A program made the position numbers and the translations under genes. From JBHPCZ01 sp042573625 (GTDB lineage Bacteria; Desulfobacterota; Desulfobacteria; Desulfobacterales; UBA11574): a DNA stretch of 20,182 nt. Positions 1-8,377 of the stretch are shown here, one piece after another. The notes under the pieces are model-generated. The model searched no databases. It was given only the letters and a program-made list of their open reading frames with translations, and was not told where the DNA came from. The DNA is taken from assembly GCA_042573625.1 (NCBI GenBank), contig JBHPCZ010000061.1, positions 1-20,182 on the forward strand, read 5' to 3'. The number at the start of each line of letters is the position of its first letter. Within the stretch, counting starts at the first letter, position 1.

Positions 1-2
1 GC

Positions 3-1181
3 GCCCTTGGACGTGCTGCGGTTCCATCCGGTGCTTCAACAGGGAAACGCGAAGCCCTTGAACTTCGTGATAAGCGAGCAAAACGGTATGCCGGAAAAGG
101 AATCAGGACCGCGATTAAAAACGTACAGGATATTATTGCACCTGCCGTGCGGGGAATGGATGCGGCAGATCAACTGGCGCTTGATAAATGCATGATCAAG
201 CTGGATGGTACTCCCAATAAGTCAAAACTCGGCGCCAACGCGATTCTGGGTGTTTCCATGGCTGCCGCAAGAGCTGCCGCACAGGCCTATGGACTGCCCC
301 TTTATCGATATCTGGGGGGGGTAAATGCCCGATACCTCCCGATTCCCATGATGAACATTATTAACGGCGGCGCGCATGCAGCAAATAATCTTGACATACA
401 AGAGTTCATGATCGTACCGGTGGGTGCTAAGTCGATTGCCGGGGCGGTGCAGATGGGGGCCGAGACATTTCACAGCCTGAAAAAAATACTGAAAGAGCAA
501 GCGCTCAGCACCGCGGTGGGTGATGAAGGCGGCTTTGCACCGAACCTTGAATCCAACGAAGAGGCCATACGATATATCATTCAAGCTATTAAATCCGCCG
601 GATACAAACCGGGTAATGATATCGGAATTGCTCTGGATGCTGCGGCAAGCGAGTTTTACAAAAAAGGAAAATATGTTCTGAGTTCCGAAAACAAGAAGCT
701 TAATTCAGGGGAGATGATCGATTATTACGAGGAATTAATTGATAAATACCCCATTCTTTCCATTGAAGACGGACTTGCAGAACAGGACTGGTCCGGCTGG
801 GAGCTGATGACCGACCGCTTGGAAGGGACGATTCAGATCGTGGGTGACGATATTTTTGTAACCAATCCGAAAATATTCAGCAAGGGTATCGAACAGGGAA
901 TAGCAAACTCAATTCTGATTAAGTTGAATCAGATCGGTACGCTTACCGAAACCCTTGATGCCATCGAGATGGCAAAACAGGCAGGCTACACAACGGTAAT
1001 ATCTCACAGGTCGGGAGAAACCGAGGACACGTTTATCGCGGACCTTGTGGTGGGTATAAACGGGGGTCAGATAAAGACAGGGTCTATGTCTCGCAGCGAC
1101 AGGGTTGCCAAGTACAACCAACTGATACGAATTGAAGAAGAGCTTGGGGATGCTGCACTGTTTTCTGATTGGATATTTTAG
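3..1181 (+). CDS. eno: Enolase, 5'-truncated by window edge
   Basis: Phosphopyruvate hydratase converts 2-phosphoglycerate to phosphoenolpyruvate in cytosolic glycolysis. The reading frame is already open at base 3, and the first residues (ALGRAAVPSGASTGKREALE) correspond to about residue 30 of typical enolases, so roughly 30-40 N-terminal codons lie outside the window; an internal ATG at 147 is not the start. Visible family signatures are PSGASTG, NKSKLGANAILG, MMNIINGGAHA, the acid/base region VGDEGGFAPN, the Mg-ligand segments LDAAASEF, SIEDGL and VGDDIFVTN, the catalytic lysine region SILIKLNQIGTLTE, and ISHRSGETED plus GSMSRSDR near the C-terminus. The stop is TAG at 1179. The protein ends right after the IRIEEELG region with a short GDAALFSDWIF tail. 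Only 13 bases separate the stop from repeat module A. Identification is essentially certain. Confidence 0.98.
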   Translation, partial: ALGRAAVPSGASTGKREALELRDKRAKRYAGKGIRTAIKNVQDIIAPAVRGMDAADQLALDKCMIKLDGTPNKSKLGANAILGVSMAAARAAAQAYGLPLYRYLGGVNARYLPIPMMNIINGGAHAANNLDIQEFMIVPVGAKSIAGAVQMGAETFHSLKKILKEQALSTAVGDEGGFAPNLESNEEAIRYIIQAIKSAGYKPGNDIGIALDAAASEFYKKGKYVLSSENKKLNSGEMIDYYEELIDKYPILSIEDGLAEQDWSGWELMTDRLEGTIQIVGDDIFVTNPKIFSKGIEQGIANSILIKLNQIGTLTETLDAIEMAKQAGYTTVISHRSGETEDTFIADLVVGINGGQIKTGSMSRSDRVAKYNQLIRIEEELGDAALFSDWIF

Positions 1182-1231
1182 TAACTGAATTTTTCACCGC
1201 GGAGACGCGGAGAACGCGGAGGATTTGATTT

Positions 1232-1263
1232 TTTTGTTTGCCGGGAGATGTCGGCAAACAAAA
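1232..1263. repeat. Perfect 12-bp hairpin, loop GGAGATGT
   Basis: The left arm TTTTGTTTGCCG (1232-1243) and right arm CGGCAAACAAAA (1252-1263) are exact reverse complements around an 8-nt loop containing GAGAT. It lies 9 bases inside the left border of module A. There is no T-tract after it on either strand, so it does not look like an intrinsic terminator. Confidence 0.85.
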
Positions 1264-1471
1264 GATTCTTCCCACTATTGGTTTGCTAAAGATAGGCCTT
1301 CAGAGCTTAAATTTGCCTATAGTTTTTATGAATTGGTATTTCTCAATTCATATGAAGAGTGTATTTGTCATGGTATCATACGTGTTGTAAATGAATATAT
1401 AGAATAGACTCACAACTGTGGAGCTCTTGTGTTGAAAAACTTTAAAGGGGCTAATTTTGACCTTGGATTGT

Positions 1472-1541
1472 TTTTGTTCGATCGGTACTTGCCCTGTGGA
1501 ATGCGAAGCCTATTCCTCTGGGGTCTCCCGATCGGACAAAA
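1472..1541. repeat. GAGATA-loop hairpin interrupted by a nested hairpin
   Basis: The arms TTTTGTTCGATCGG (1472-1485) and CCGATCGGACAAAA (1528-1541) pair at 14 positions with one G-T wobble. Between them lie TA, a 36-nt CTTGCCC...GGGG unit (1488-1523), and TCTC. Removing the 36 nt leaves the loop TATCTC, the reverse complement of GAGATA, which is exactly the loop of the hairpin at 8378-8411. It mirrors the 1232-1263 hairpin at the other end of module A. Confidence 0.8.
1488..1523 (+). repeat. CTTGCCC...GGGG hairpin unit, nested copy
   Basis: This copy begins CTTGCCCTGTGGAAT and ends ATTCCTCTGGGG. CCC pairs with GGG and GGAAT pairs with ATTCC around loop GCGAAGCCT. It shares the CTTGCCC start, GGGG end, orientation and helix layout of the units at 4721, 4769, 4846, 8635, 11201, 11249, 11319, 19998 and 20046, but with different stem bases and a shorter loop. 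Confidence 0.65.
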
Positions 1542-1602
1542 GTAAGAATTTCTCAGCGGTCTCAGCGTCTCTGCGGTGAGTAAAAAAATCTTTAGGTGCA
1601 AG

Positions 1603-2451
1603 ATGCGTCAACACCTGAAAAAAACGATCATTTTCATTGGCTTTGTCGTTTTTCCCGGTTTTTTTGTACCGGCAAATGCCTATGTGTTGCAGGGGCCTCA
1701 TATCCTGCGACTGATGGCCCAGAAGCTTGGGAACCCCAAAAGTCTTTTGGTCTATCAGAAACTGATATTTAGAGATAATGAATCCCAAGGGGATCCGGTT
1801 GAATTCAAGGAAACCGTAAAGTATATTTTTTCGGAGACGTTCCGTTCTGACATTTCAGCCGAAGGAGTTGAAGGGATCCATGTTATTTCAGAAGGTGAGG
1901 TTTTAAAAGTAATTGACGGAAAGGCAACATCCGAATCTGAAAATGGGTTTGACCGTTACAAAGATCTCTTGTTATATCGTCACCGGAAATTACTTGAAAA
2001 AAAACTTCCCGGTTTCGGCGTTGACGTGACGGTTTCGAGTATCGGGCGTTTTCAGGGCAAACCTGTATATGTTGTCGGTGCACGGTATCCTGACGAAACC
2101 GTTCCACAAGTATGGATAGATAAGGATACATTCAGACCCTTACGGTGGATGGTAACGGAAGAAGATGAGGGAAAAGATATCGTTTCCCTGGAAATCCGGT
2201 ATCTTGAGTGGTGGAAGAAGGGCAAAACCTGGTATCCGAGGCGTATCGAATTTTATCAGAATGAGATATTGATACGTGAAATCCAGGTGGATAATATCAT
2301 TGTGAATCCTTATTTTTCGGAGAGGCTTTTTGATATTGGGTATCTTGAGTCCATCTATCCGCCGGAATCTCTTGCGACGGATAAGCAGAAACCCGAAGGT
2401 CCTAGCGAGGTCCAGAAAACCATTGACGAGTTCAAGAAAAAGTACGAATAG
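1603..2451 (+). CDS. Secreted outer-membrane lipoprotein-sorting-like (LolA-fold) protein
   Basis: A 282-residue exported protein of unknown exact role. I chose ATG 1603 because AGGTG (1594-1598) sits 4 bases upstream and the protein then starts with a clean signal peptide: MRQHLKK, a hydrophobic core IIFIGFVVFPGFF, and a cleavage-like PANA-Y. A GTG at 1576 in the same frame lies inside the border repeat of module A and is less likely. The mature part is beta-rich with alternating segments such as GRFQGKPVYVVGARYPDETVPQVWIDKDTFRPLRW, which resembles the LolA/LolB-like substrate-carrier fold where W-[IL]-D-x-x-T-x-x-P is common. The C-terminus is charged and helical (EVQKTIDEFKKKYE). It ends 30 bases before pyrG and is probably cotranscribed with it. 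A role in moving a lipid or lipoprotein through the periplasm is an inference from fold resemblance. Confidence 0.75.
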   Translation: MRQHLKKTIIFIGFVVFPGFFVPANAYVLQGPHILRLMAQKLGNPKSLLVYQKLIFRDNESQGDPVEFKETVKYIFSETFRSDISAEGVEGIHVISEGEVLKVIDGKATSESENGFDRYKDLLLYRHRKLLEKKLPGFGVDVTVSSIGRFQGKPVYVVGARYPDETVPQVWIDKDTFRPLRWMVTEEDEGKDIVSLEIRYLEWWKKGKTWYPRRIEFYQNEILIREIQVDNIIVNPYFSERLFDIGYLESIYPPESLATDKQKPEGPSEVQKTIDEFKKKYE

Positions 2452-2481
2452 AACCACAGACTGAAACTGGGAAGATGATGC

Positions 2482-4128
2482 ATGGCTGACAATACAAAGT
2501 ATATATTTATAACCGGCGGCGTTCTTTCATCCCTTGGAAAGGGGCTTGCATCCGCCGCAATTGGCGCACTTCTCGAAAGCCGCGGTCTTTCGATAACCAT
2601 TCAGAAGCTGGATCCTTATATTAATGTTGATCCCGGAACCATGAACCCCTTTCAGCACGGAGAGGTTTTTGTCACGGATGACGGCGCGGAGACCGATCTG
2701 GACCTCGGGCATTATGAACGGTTCACCAACGCCGCATACGGTCTGGACAACAACTTTACGACCGGGAAAATATATCATTCGGTGATTACAAAGGAACGGA
2801 GAGGAGATTACCTCGGGGGCACCGTCCAGGTTATACCGCACATTACGGACGAGATAAAGAATAGCATCAGGATGGTGTCAAATAGCGTGGATATCGTTAT
2901 TGTTGAGATTGGTGGAACGATCGGTGACATAGAGAGCCTTCCATTTCTGGAGGCTATCCGGCAATTCAGGGCTGACGCGGGAAAGGAAAATGTGCTCTAT
3001 ATTCATCTTACACTGGTTCCGTATATATCCACAGCCGGCGAAGTGAAGACCAAGCCGACCCAGCACAGCGTTAAGGAACTTCGGAGTATCGGTATACAAC
3101 CGGATATTCTTCTTTGCCGTACGGACAGATACCTGGACAAAGGCATCAAATCCAAAATCGCCCTTTTTTGCAATGTTAGCGAGGATGCCGTGATCACGGC
3201 CAAAGATGTGGAGTGTATCTACGAAGTCCCTCTGATATTCCACAAGGAGGGACTGGATAATAAAATTGTAGAATTACTTCGTATCTGGACACGGGCGCCG
3301 GTTCTCGATGATTGGGAAGACTTTATCCGCCGTGCCACATCTCTGAAAAATTCCGTTAACATCGCAATTGTCGGGAAATATGTAGATCTAACGGAATCCT
3401 ACAAAAGCCTGAACGAGGCACTCTTTCACGGCGGGATTGCCAATGATTGTCAGGTTAATCTTGTTTTCGTCGATTCGGAAAAAATAGATAAAAACAGTTG
3501 CAGGGAGGTTCTTGCTGATGCTGACGGGATTCTGGTGCCGGGCGGATTTGGATCCCGTGGCATTGAAGGGAAAATTTGTGCGGCCGGGTATGCCCGGAAA
3601 GAAAAGGTTCCCTATTTTGGCATATGCCTTGGAATGCAGGTCGCTGTTATTGAATTTTCGCGCAATGTCGCGGAAATGACGGATGCCAACAGCGCCGAGT
3701 TTGACCATGAGACCCCTCACCCGGTGATATACCTGATGTCGGAGTGGTATGATGAAAAGACCGGAACCGTTCAAAAGCGGGATATCCAATCCGACAAAGG
3801 GGCAACCATGCGTCTTGGTGCATATCCCTGCCGCATCGAAAAAGGGACAGTTGCCTACGAAGCATACGCTGTGGAAGATATTTCGGAACGGCATCGGCAC
3901 AGGTATGAGTTCAACAATGTGTATAAAGAAAAGCTCGCGGAAAAAGGACTGGTGTTCAGCGGTGCCTCACCGGATGGCGAATTGGTTGAAATCGTTGAAC
4001 TCAAGGATCATCCCTGGTTCCTTGGGTGTCAGTTTCACCCGGAATTCAAGTCTAAACCCATGGCTCCCCATCCGCTGTTTAGAGAGTTTGTCCGAGCATC
4101 TCTGGCGTTCAAGCTGCGATCAAAGTGA
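2482..4128 (+). CDS. pyrG: CTP synthase (glutamine-hydrolysing)
   Basis: Catalyses ATP-dependent amination of UTP to CTP with glutamine as nitrogen donor in the cytosol; forms tetramers and filaments in known homologues. At 548 residues it has the usual bacterial length. The N-terminal synthetase domain carries FITGGVLSSLGKG (P-loop, residues about 9-21), the QKLDPYINVDPGTMNPFQHGE region, the TDLDLGHYERF metal/UTP region, and GEVKTKPTQHSVKELR (about 186-201). The C-terminal class I amidotransferase domain has the oxyanion strand PGGFGSRG (353-360), nucleophile Cys382 in GICLGMQ, and catalytic His519 and Glu521 in FHPEFKSKP. The start has GGGAAG 7 bases upstream (2469-2474). No damage is visible. 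The following convergent space to 4984 is repeat-rich. Confidence 0.99.
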   Translation: MADNTKYIFITGGVLSSLGKGLASAAIGALLESRGLSITIQKLDPYINVDPGTMNPFQHGEVFVTDDGAETDLDLGHYERFTNAAYGLDNNFTTGKIYHSVITKERRGDYLGGTVQVIPHITDEIKNSIRMVSNSVDIVIVEIGGTIGDIESLPFLEAIRQFRADAGKENVLYIHLTLVPYISTAGEVKTKPTQHSVKELRSIGIQPDILLCRTDRYLDKGIKSKIALFCNVSEDAVITAKDVECIYEVPLIFHKEGLDNKIVELLRIWTRAPVLDDWEDFIRRATSLKNSVNIAIVGKYVDLTESYKSLNEALFHGGIANDCQVNLVFVDSEKIDKNSCREVLADADGILVPGGFGSRGIEGKICAAGYARKEKVPYFGICLGMQVAVIEFSRNVAEMTDANSAEFDHETPHPVIYLMSEWYDEKTGTVQKRDIQSDKGATMRLGAYPCRIEKGTVAYEAYAVEDISERHRHRYEFNNVYKEKLAEKGLVFSGASPDGELVEIVELKDHPWFLGCQFHPEFKSKPMAPHPLFREFVRASLAFKLRSK

Positions 4129-4193
4129 GATCAGTAGGCAGTAAGGAGTAGGCAGAAGGCAGCAGGAAGAGGGAGTAAGTTCGAAGAGAGTGA

Positions 4194-4580
4194 TCAAAAA
4201 CAAAACTTATCTGGTTTGTTAATCATGCCATATAGCATACGATTAACCTCATCATATCGACGCATTAAATCATCATACATACTCTTATCAATATAATTGA
4301 AATCCTTTGAGAAATCTAGCCAAACTTCAGTTTCACCCGCTTCACCGGCACAGTCAATCAGTTTACTAACGAAGGCTTTCTCGTATCGCCTTTTTTTCCA
4401 TGCTTCAGCTATATTTGTTGGTACACTTCGAGAAGAGCGCCTGATTTGATCAGCAAGTGCATACTTTTCCTCTTTCCGGAACCGCTTAGTGATTTCTTGA
4501 ATTTGAAGAGCGAGTTTGTACGATAATTGATATACCTTTAAATCCCTATAACCCCGGTATTTGCTATTTTTGTTCTGCAC
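4194..4580 (-). CDS. Four-helix-bundle protein (S23 / rRNA intervening-sequence protein family)
   Basis: About 128 residues, with the family hallmarks: N-terminal YRDLKVYQLSYKLALQI, the central DQIRRSSRSVPTNIAEAWKKRRY segment, then KAFVSKLIDCAGEAGETEVWLDF and a last helix RRYDEVNRMLYGMINKPD. Family members were first noticed inside intervening sequences of 23S rRNA genes and fold as a four-helix bundle; their function is not settled. The longest frame starts at a TTG (4598), but GTG 4580 is better placed after GGAAGGA (spacing about 9) and gives a normal-length N-terminus. It is one of two intact copies plus one pseudogene in this window. Here the gene lies in a protein-gene intergenic island, not in rRNA. 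Confidence 0.88.
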   Translation of the reverse strand: MQNKNSKYRGYRDLKVYQLSYKLALQIQEITKRFRKEEKYALADQIRRSSRSVPTNIAEAWKKRRYEKAFVSKLIDCAGEAGETEVWLDFSKDFNYIDKSMYDDLMRRYDEVNRMLYGMINKPDKFCF

Positions 4581-4661
4581 TATCCTAAATCCTTCCAACC
4601 TTAAATCGCTGCTTACTGCCTACTCACTACTGACAGCTGTCCTCTGTCCTCTGGTCACTGT

Positions 4662-4686
4662 CCCCTGAACCCTAAACCCTGCTCCC
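4662..4686 (-). repeat. C-rich telomere-like tract, G-quadruplex motif on minus strand
   Basis: The plus strand shows CCCC-TGAA-CCC-TAAA-CCC-TGCT-CCC, four C-runs with 4-nt loops, so the minus strand fits a canonical G-quadruplex pattern. Similar C-rich tracts occur at 8564-8594, 18620-18636, 18662-18685 and 20146-20177. Folding is not demonstrated. Confidence 0.55.
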
Positions 4687-4720
4687 TGCTCCTTAGTCCT
4701 TGCTGCTCTTCCGCCCTCTG

Positions 4721-4886
4721 CTTGCCCTGTGAAACCAGCATTTTCTTTTGTTTAACCGGGGTCTTCTGCTTGCCCAGTGAAACCATGTGTTTTCTTTTGT
4801 TTAACCGGGGCCTTCTGTCTTCTGCCTTCTGTCTACTGTCCTCTGCTTGCCCAGTTAAACCCGTATTTTCTTTTGTTTAACCGGGG
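4721..4886 (+). repeat. Array of three CTTGCCC...GGGG hairpin units (copy 1)
   Basis: Units at 4721-4761, 4769-4810 and 4846-4886 are separated by TCTTCTG-type words. Each starts CTTGCCC, has a GTTAAAC or GTGAAAC left arm, a loop ending TTTTCTTTT, and a GTTTAACC-GGGG right arm. The whole stretch, with its flanks, is almost identical to 11191-11359. Unit 2 here has GTGAAAC opposite GTTTAAC (a broken pair), whereas the matching unit at 11249 has GTTTCAC and restores it. Confidence 0.85.
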
Positions 4887-4983
4887 CTTTCTGTCCTCTG
4901 ATTTTCTGATCTTCTCAACTGCTGATCTTCTGCCCTTCGCTCAGCGTTTTGCACTCTCCTCTCCGTTCTCAGGACCTGCGGTA

Positions 4984-7900
4984 TCAAAGAACTGCTCCAC
5001 GGTCAGTAAAAGTAGATAACGCCTTTCTCGCATTTTCAAAAGATTTTTGTAGATTTACCATTTCCTTTTCAGCGGTTTCAGCCCAAGTCGAATAGGGGTC
5101 TTCCCGTATCGCCCGGGAATAGTATTCCAGACCCTTTTTCATGAGATCGAGCCCGGCTCTAAGCTGTTGTTTTCCTGCATGAAATTGTTCCCCATGTATT
5201 TTTTTCATTCCATCATTCCAGATCGGCGGCATCTGTAATTTATAAATTCGGGCGATTTTTACGAGCCCTTCGGCAACATACCGGCTGTAGGGATATTCCT
5301 TTAAAATGACGTTGTACCATGACTCCGCTTTGTCGTAATCCCCTATGTTTTCATAACACATGGCGGTCAAGAGGATTGAATTGATAACATCTCGATGGTC
5401 GTAAGATCCCCGGTTTTCAATCAGCGGCGCCATGGTTTGGATGGCCTTTGAAAAAAGTTTTGCAGCACGTTGATTTTCTCCTTTGCGGAAAAGCGTGACA
5501 CCGCGTTTGTACTCTTGATAACCGGCTGTATATGTTCTGACCGGTCTATTCCGGTATAGTGCGCCGAATACTATGAGGCCCAGCGCACCGACGATCACAA
5601 GTCGGAAAATCCAGGGCCGTGCCCTGATGAACGCCCGCTCTGTGTCTGCCCAGGCACTCTCCAGTCTTATACCGCCTCTTTTTGCAAAGCGCTGTTTCCA
5701 TTGGGAAGCGATTCCGGTAAAAGAAAGAGCGGTTTTGCACAGAAAAAAGACCACCCACCCGCATGTTATCCAGAGACCGAGAATTTCCCAGAAAGATCTT
5801 TCATAAAAGAGGACAACCTCTTTTTCCCGCGGGATGACCATCATCATATGCGGGCTTACCGGGTAGATGCCGTTGGCGCCCTGTACCTTCCAGTTGGGGA
5901 AATACGAGACTTTGATCAGATGGGGCACCCCCACCCTGTTTGTCGAGAACCGAATCTGTAGATGCTCCAGATGGGTTTTGATCTGGAGATCCCTGCGATC
6001 CAGGGTTTTTGAGCGAAACGGTTTAATATCGGTGATGCGGTCGGTTTTATCTGAAAACAAAGCCCGATCTTTTTCATCTTTCACAAACCGATCCGGAATG
6101 AAAAAAACATCGACACGCTCCGGATTCTTGAACCCTGCGTAAAAATCATCCACCCAGTTATCACCGGTGTACAATACCGGCCTTATGTTGGGTACATCCA
6201 CATACCGGTTGTTACATTCAGCATATCTGAAAATTGTGAAATTTCCGAAAACAGCCTCTTTTTCAAACTTGGGCGCGACGGACAGGGCCTTTTTGGCCTT
6301 ATCTGATATGACCACCACCTGGGAAATGTTGTAGAGATCGAAATGGGCAGGCAGTGCTTTTGGATTTATTTTTGAGAGGATCAGAGGCTCAGGCGTCTTA
6401 ATATCTTTTGAAAATTCCGTTTGAAGAAAGGCTGTGCAGTGTGATGCAATGGAACCGGCATAATGGATTCCCTCTAATGTCTGACGTCCGGAAAAGAACG
6501 GCAGGGATTCAAAAACGCGGTCTCCTCCATATGGTTTATACAGCTCGCTTTTCTCATATCCCACCCGGGGGGCGTTCAAAGGGTCGATCCCGCTGCTGTC
6601 GTAGGCGGTTTTGAGGTACTGGTTGACCTTGGAAAAATCACTGTAGCCGGCGAAGGATTCATACCCCTTGTTGTTGGATCTATACCATACGTCGGAGCGG
6701 GTGGCACCGAAGATGATCGAAATAAGCGTAAGATAGCAGATCGTGACAGCGGTCGCCGCCCGTGTGACGCTGCTTCGGTTGATGACAAAGGGCCCCAGGG
6801 CTTCGGTGCAAAGAATCATGAAAAGAGCGTAGACAAGAGGCGGCAGGAAACGGATGTCAGGGACCTGTAGAAAATGTGCGGAAAAGTAGGCGACCAGACA
6901 TCCCAAAGAAAGGGAAAGCCACATAAAAAAACGACCGGAAGATACCTGGCCTGCCACTTGGGACAGGGCCAGGCCAAACCGGCGGGAGAAGAGAAGAAAC
7001 CAGCCACCCACGGATATCACCGGGACGTAGAGAAAGGAAAGCGCCCAAAAGTTTGAAAGACGAACCCGCAGACCTGCTTGCGGAATTTTATCAACGATAA
7101 TCTTGTGCAAACCCAGGAAAGAGAAAAGAAGAAGTGCCAGAAGGCACAGTGATCCGACCCCCCGGCAAAATTTCGCGAAATAGGTGGGGCCGAGGTGCCG
7201 GGCATACAGTGCCGCTCCCCCTGCGGTCAGGCCGACAACCTCGGATGTGAGCAGCACCCAGCGATGCGCGTCATTTGTAATTCTTCGCCCGATCAAACCT
7301 GTAAGGAAGTCCGGGACATTCAGCCCGGTGTACCATAAATGCTCTCCCAGGATCAGGTACTGCCCTATGAGATAGGCCCCGGCAAAAGCGCCTGCAGCTG
7401 AGAAAACCGCAAATGCCCAGCAACAGCGGTCTTTTATATTCTCTTCCTGTCCCATCACAAAAAGGGAGAATCCCGGTCCGACGAAAAGAATCATAATCAA
7501 AAGGCCGGCCGCACTGTAACGCAGGTTTGCGAATTCCTGCCAGATCATATACACCGGGGTGGTGTATGGATGCCGAAAAGCGATCAAAGGGAGGATCCAG
7601 AAGGCCATACAGGCAAATGCGGTTAATACCACTTTCAAGAGGTATCGCACCCTTTGTTTGTGAAAAAAGGCGTATCCCAGAAGAATCAGGCACGGGATAA
7701 AGATAAAGAGGTGGGACATGCCGATGAGGCCCAGCAGAATTCCGTTGATAACCGGTCGTGTTTCGGTTTTGTATCCACGGTAAAATGAACCTGCAAAAAA
7801 GGCAAAAAGGGCAAAGGCAAACATATAGCAGAATTCACCGGCAAAGGTGCTCAGGGTGTTGCCGCCGAACATGGTGTATGATTCATTAAAGAGAAAAAGC

Positions 7901-8316
7901 AGGGCGCCGCAGGTTCCCGCAATCGGGACAGGGAATCTGTACCCCATGGCTCTCAGACCCAAATAGGTTGCGATCGGAAACAGAAAAATGCCGCTCATGA
8001 TGGCCCACTTGAGAGCGATGGTCAGCGGGATGCCGAACAGTACGCTGGGGAGCGCCGCCAGCAGGAAAGGGGGGAGAAAGTAGAAGCTGAAATTCGGATA
8101 ACCGCAGAAGTTTCCCATGTCCCAGCCGGTGAGGCGACCGTTGGGGATCAGCACTTCTGCCAGGTGGTGTGCCACGCCATGCCAGCTTGCGGTGTCGCCG
8201 CCGGTGACTACGGTGTCGTGGAACAGATACCGGACGTCAAAATAGACCATCAGGAAGACAACGATCCCGGTGATCAGCAGGGCGTCGATAATGTTGAATA
8301 ACCGATCCGATTTCAT
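4984..8316 (-). CDS. Large PTPS-related polytopic membrane protein with C-terminal TPR-like repeats
   Basis: About 1110 residues. The N-terminal two-thirds is polytopic with many hydrophobic segments, beginning IIDALLITGIVVFLMVYF. The early extracytoplasmic motif GGDTASWHGVAHHLAE with GWDMGNFCGYPNFSFYFLPPF fits the 6-pyruvoyl-tetrahydropterin-synthase-related membrane family, which resembles lipid-linked-sugar glycosyltransferases of GT-C type. A long soluble region follows, then another membrane segment (FRLVIVGALGLIVFGALY), then helical repeats with TPR character (YQEYKRGVTLFRKGENQRAAKLFSKAI; YENIGDYDKAESWYNVILKEYP). I prefer ATG 8316. A GTG at 8340 in frame is formed by the terminal CAC of repeat module B, and neither site has a strong ribosome site. 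A role in exopolysaccharide or cell-envelope glycosylation is inferred from the neighbours; the TPR tail may scaffold the export complex. Confidence 0.8.
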   Translation of the reverse strand: MKSDRLFNIIDALLITGIVVFLMVYFDVRYLFHDTVVTGGDTASWHGVAHHLAEVLIPNGRLTGWDMGNFCGYPNFSFYFLPPFLLAALPSVLFGIPLTIALKWAIMSGIFLFPIATYLGLRAMGYRFPVPIAGTCGALLFLFNESYTMFGGNTLSTFAGEFCYMFAFALFAFFAGSFYRGYKTETRPVINGILLGLIGMSHLFIFIPCLILLGYAFFHKQRVRYLLKVVLTAFACMAFWILPLIAFRHPYTTPVYMIWQEFANLRYSAAGLLIMILFVGPGFSLFVMGQEENIKDRCCWAFAVFSAAGAFAGAYLIGQYLILGEHLWYTGLNVPDFLTGLIGRRITNDAHRWVLLTSEVVGLTAGGAALYARHLGPTYFAKFCRGVGSLCLLALLLFSFLGLHKIIVDKIPQAGLRVRLSNFWALSFLYVPVISVGGWFLLFSRRFGLALSQVAGQVSSGRFFMWLSLSLGCLVAYFSAHFLQVPDIRFLPPLVYALFMILCTEALGPFVINRSSVTRAATAVTICYLTLISIIFGATRSDVWYRSNNKGYESFAGYSDFSKVNQYLKTAYDSSGIDPLNAPRVGYEKSELYKPYGGDRVFESLPFFSGRQTLEGIHYAGSIASHCTAFLQTEFSKDIKTPEPLILSKINPKALPAHFDLYNISQVVVISDKAKKALSVAPKFEKEAVFGNFTIFRYAECNNRYVDVPNIRPVLYTGDNWVDDFYAGFKNPERVDVFFIPDRFVKDEKDRALFSDKTDRITDIKPFRSKTLDRRDLQIKTHLEHLQIRFSTNRVGVPHLIKVSYFPNWKVQGANGIYPVSPHMMMVIPREKEVVLFYERSFWEILGLWITCGWVVFFLCKTALSFTGIASQWKQRFAKRGGIRLESAWADTERAFIRARPWIFRLVIVGALGLIVFGALYRNRPVRTYTAGYQEYKRGVTLFRKGENQRAAKLFSKAIQTMAPLIENRGSYDHRDVINSILLTAMCYENIGDYDKAESWYNVILKEYPYSRYVAEGLVKIARIYKLQMPPIWNDGMKKIHGEQFHAGKQQLRAGLDLMKKGLEYYSRAIREDPYSTWAETAEKEMVNLQKSFENARKALSTFTDRGAVL

Positions 8317-8377
8317 TTTTTCAGATTTGTTTTTGTTCACCGCCCGCTACGCTCGAGGCGCAGAGAGCGCAGAGATT

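Larger units (their letters stand above)
1195..1580. mobile_element. Intergenic repeat module A (inverted CACCGC...GAG borders)
   Basis: This island fills the space between eno and the LolA-like gene. The left border (1195-1222) is CACCGC followed by GGAGACGCGG-type direct subrepeats. The right border (1551-1580) is the reverse complement type and ends CTCTGCGGTGAG, so the borders are inverted. Just inside each border is a strong hairpin (1232-1263 and 1472-1541). The core, 1264-1471, has no convincing gene; a short plus-frame (to 1407) ending YEECICHGIIRVVNEYIE is only faintly reminiscent of a GxxExxY protein remnant. Calling the whole a mobile or formerly mobile unit is inference from the repeated architecture in modules A to E. 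Confidence 0.5.
4132..4983. mobile_element. Repeat island between pyrG and the PTPS-related gene, carrying a four-helix gene
   Basis: The left arm (4132-4175) is purine-rich, built of GTAGGCAG/GGAGTAGGCAG words. The first right-arm segment (4611-4636) is its pyrimidine complement: GTAGGCAGTAAG at 4134-4145 matches CTTACTGCCTAC at 4612-4623 exactly in inverted orientation. The four-helix-bundle gene lies between the arms. The rest (4637-4983) holds permuted TCCTCTG/CTTCTG words, a telomere-like C-rich tract and three CTTGCCC...GGGG hairpins. Unlike modules A to D no CACAGAG border is seen. I see no gene at 4599-4983. Confidence 0.5.

Noticed and set aside
1232..1263. Intrinsic terminator after eno
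   Set aside because: The stem is strong but no T-tract follows on either strand, and identical-style hairpins occur at both ends of modules and before genes.
1225..1407. Short plus-strand frame in module A ending YEECICHGIIRVVNEYIE
   Set aside because: Resemblance to the GxxExxY motif region is too slight and the frame begins in the repeat; kept only as a remark.
1510..1788. Minus-strand frame containing HRRDAETAEKFLL
   Set aside because: This is a translation of the border repeat continuing antisense through the LolA-like gene; no start site or domain supports it.
4721..4886. CRISPR-like array
   Set aside because: Units are hairpins with unequal spacers made of TCTTCTG words, the spacers are 7 and 35 bases, and no cas genes are present.
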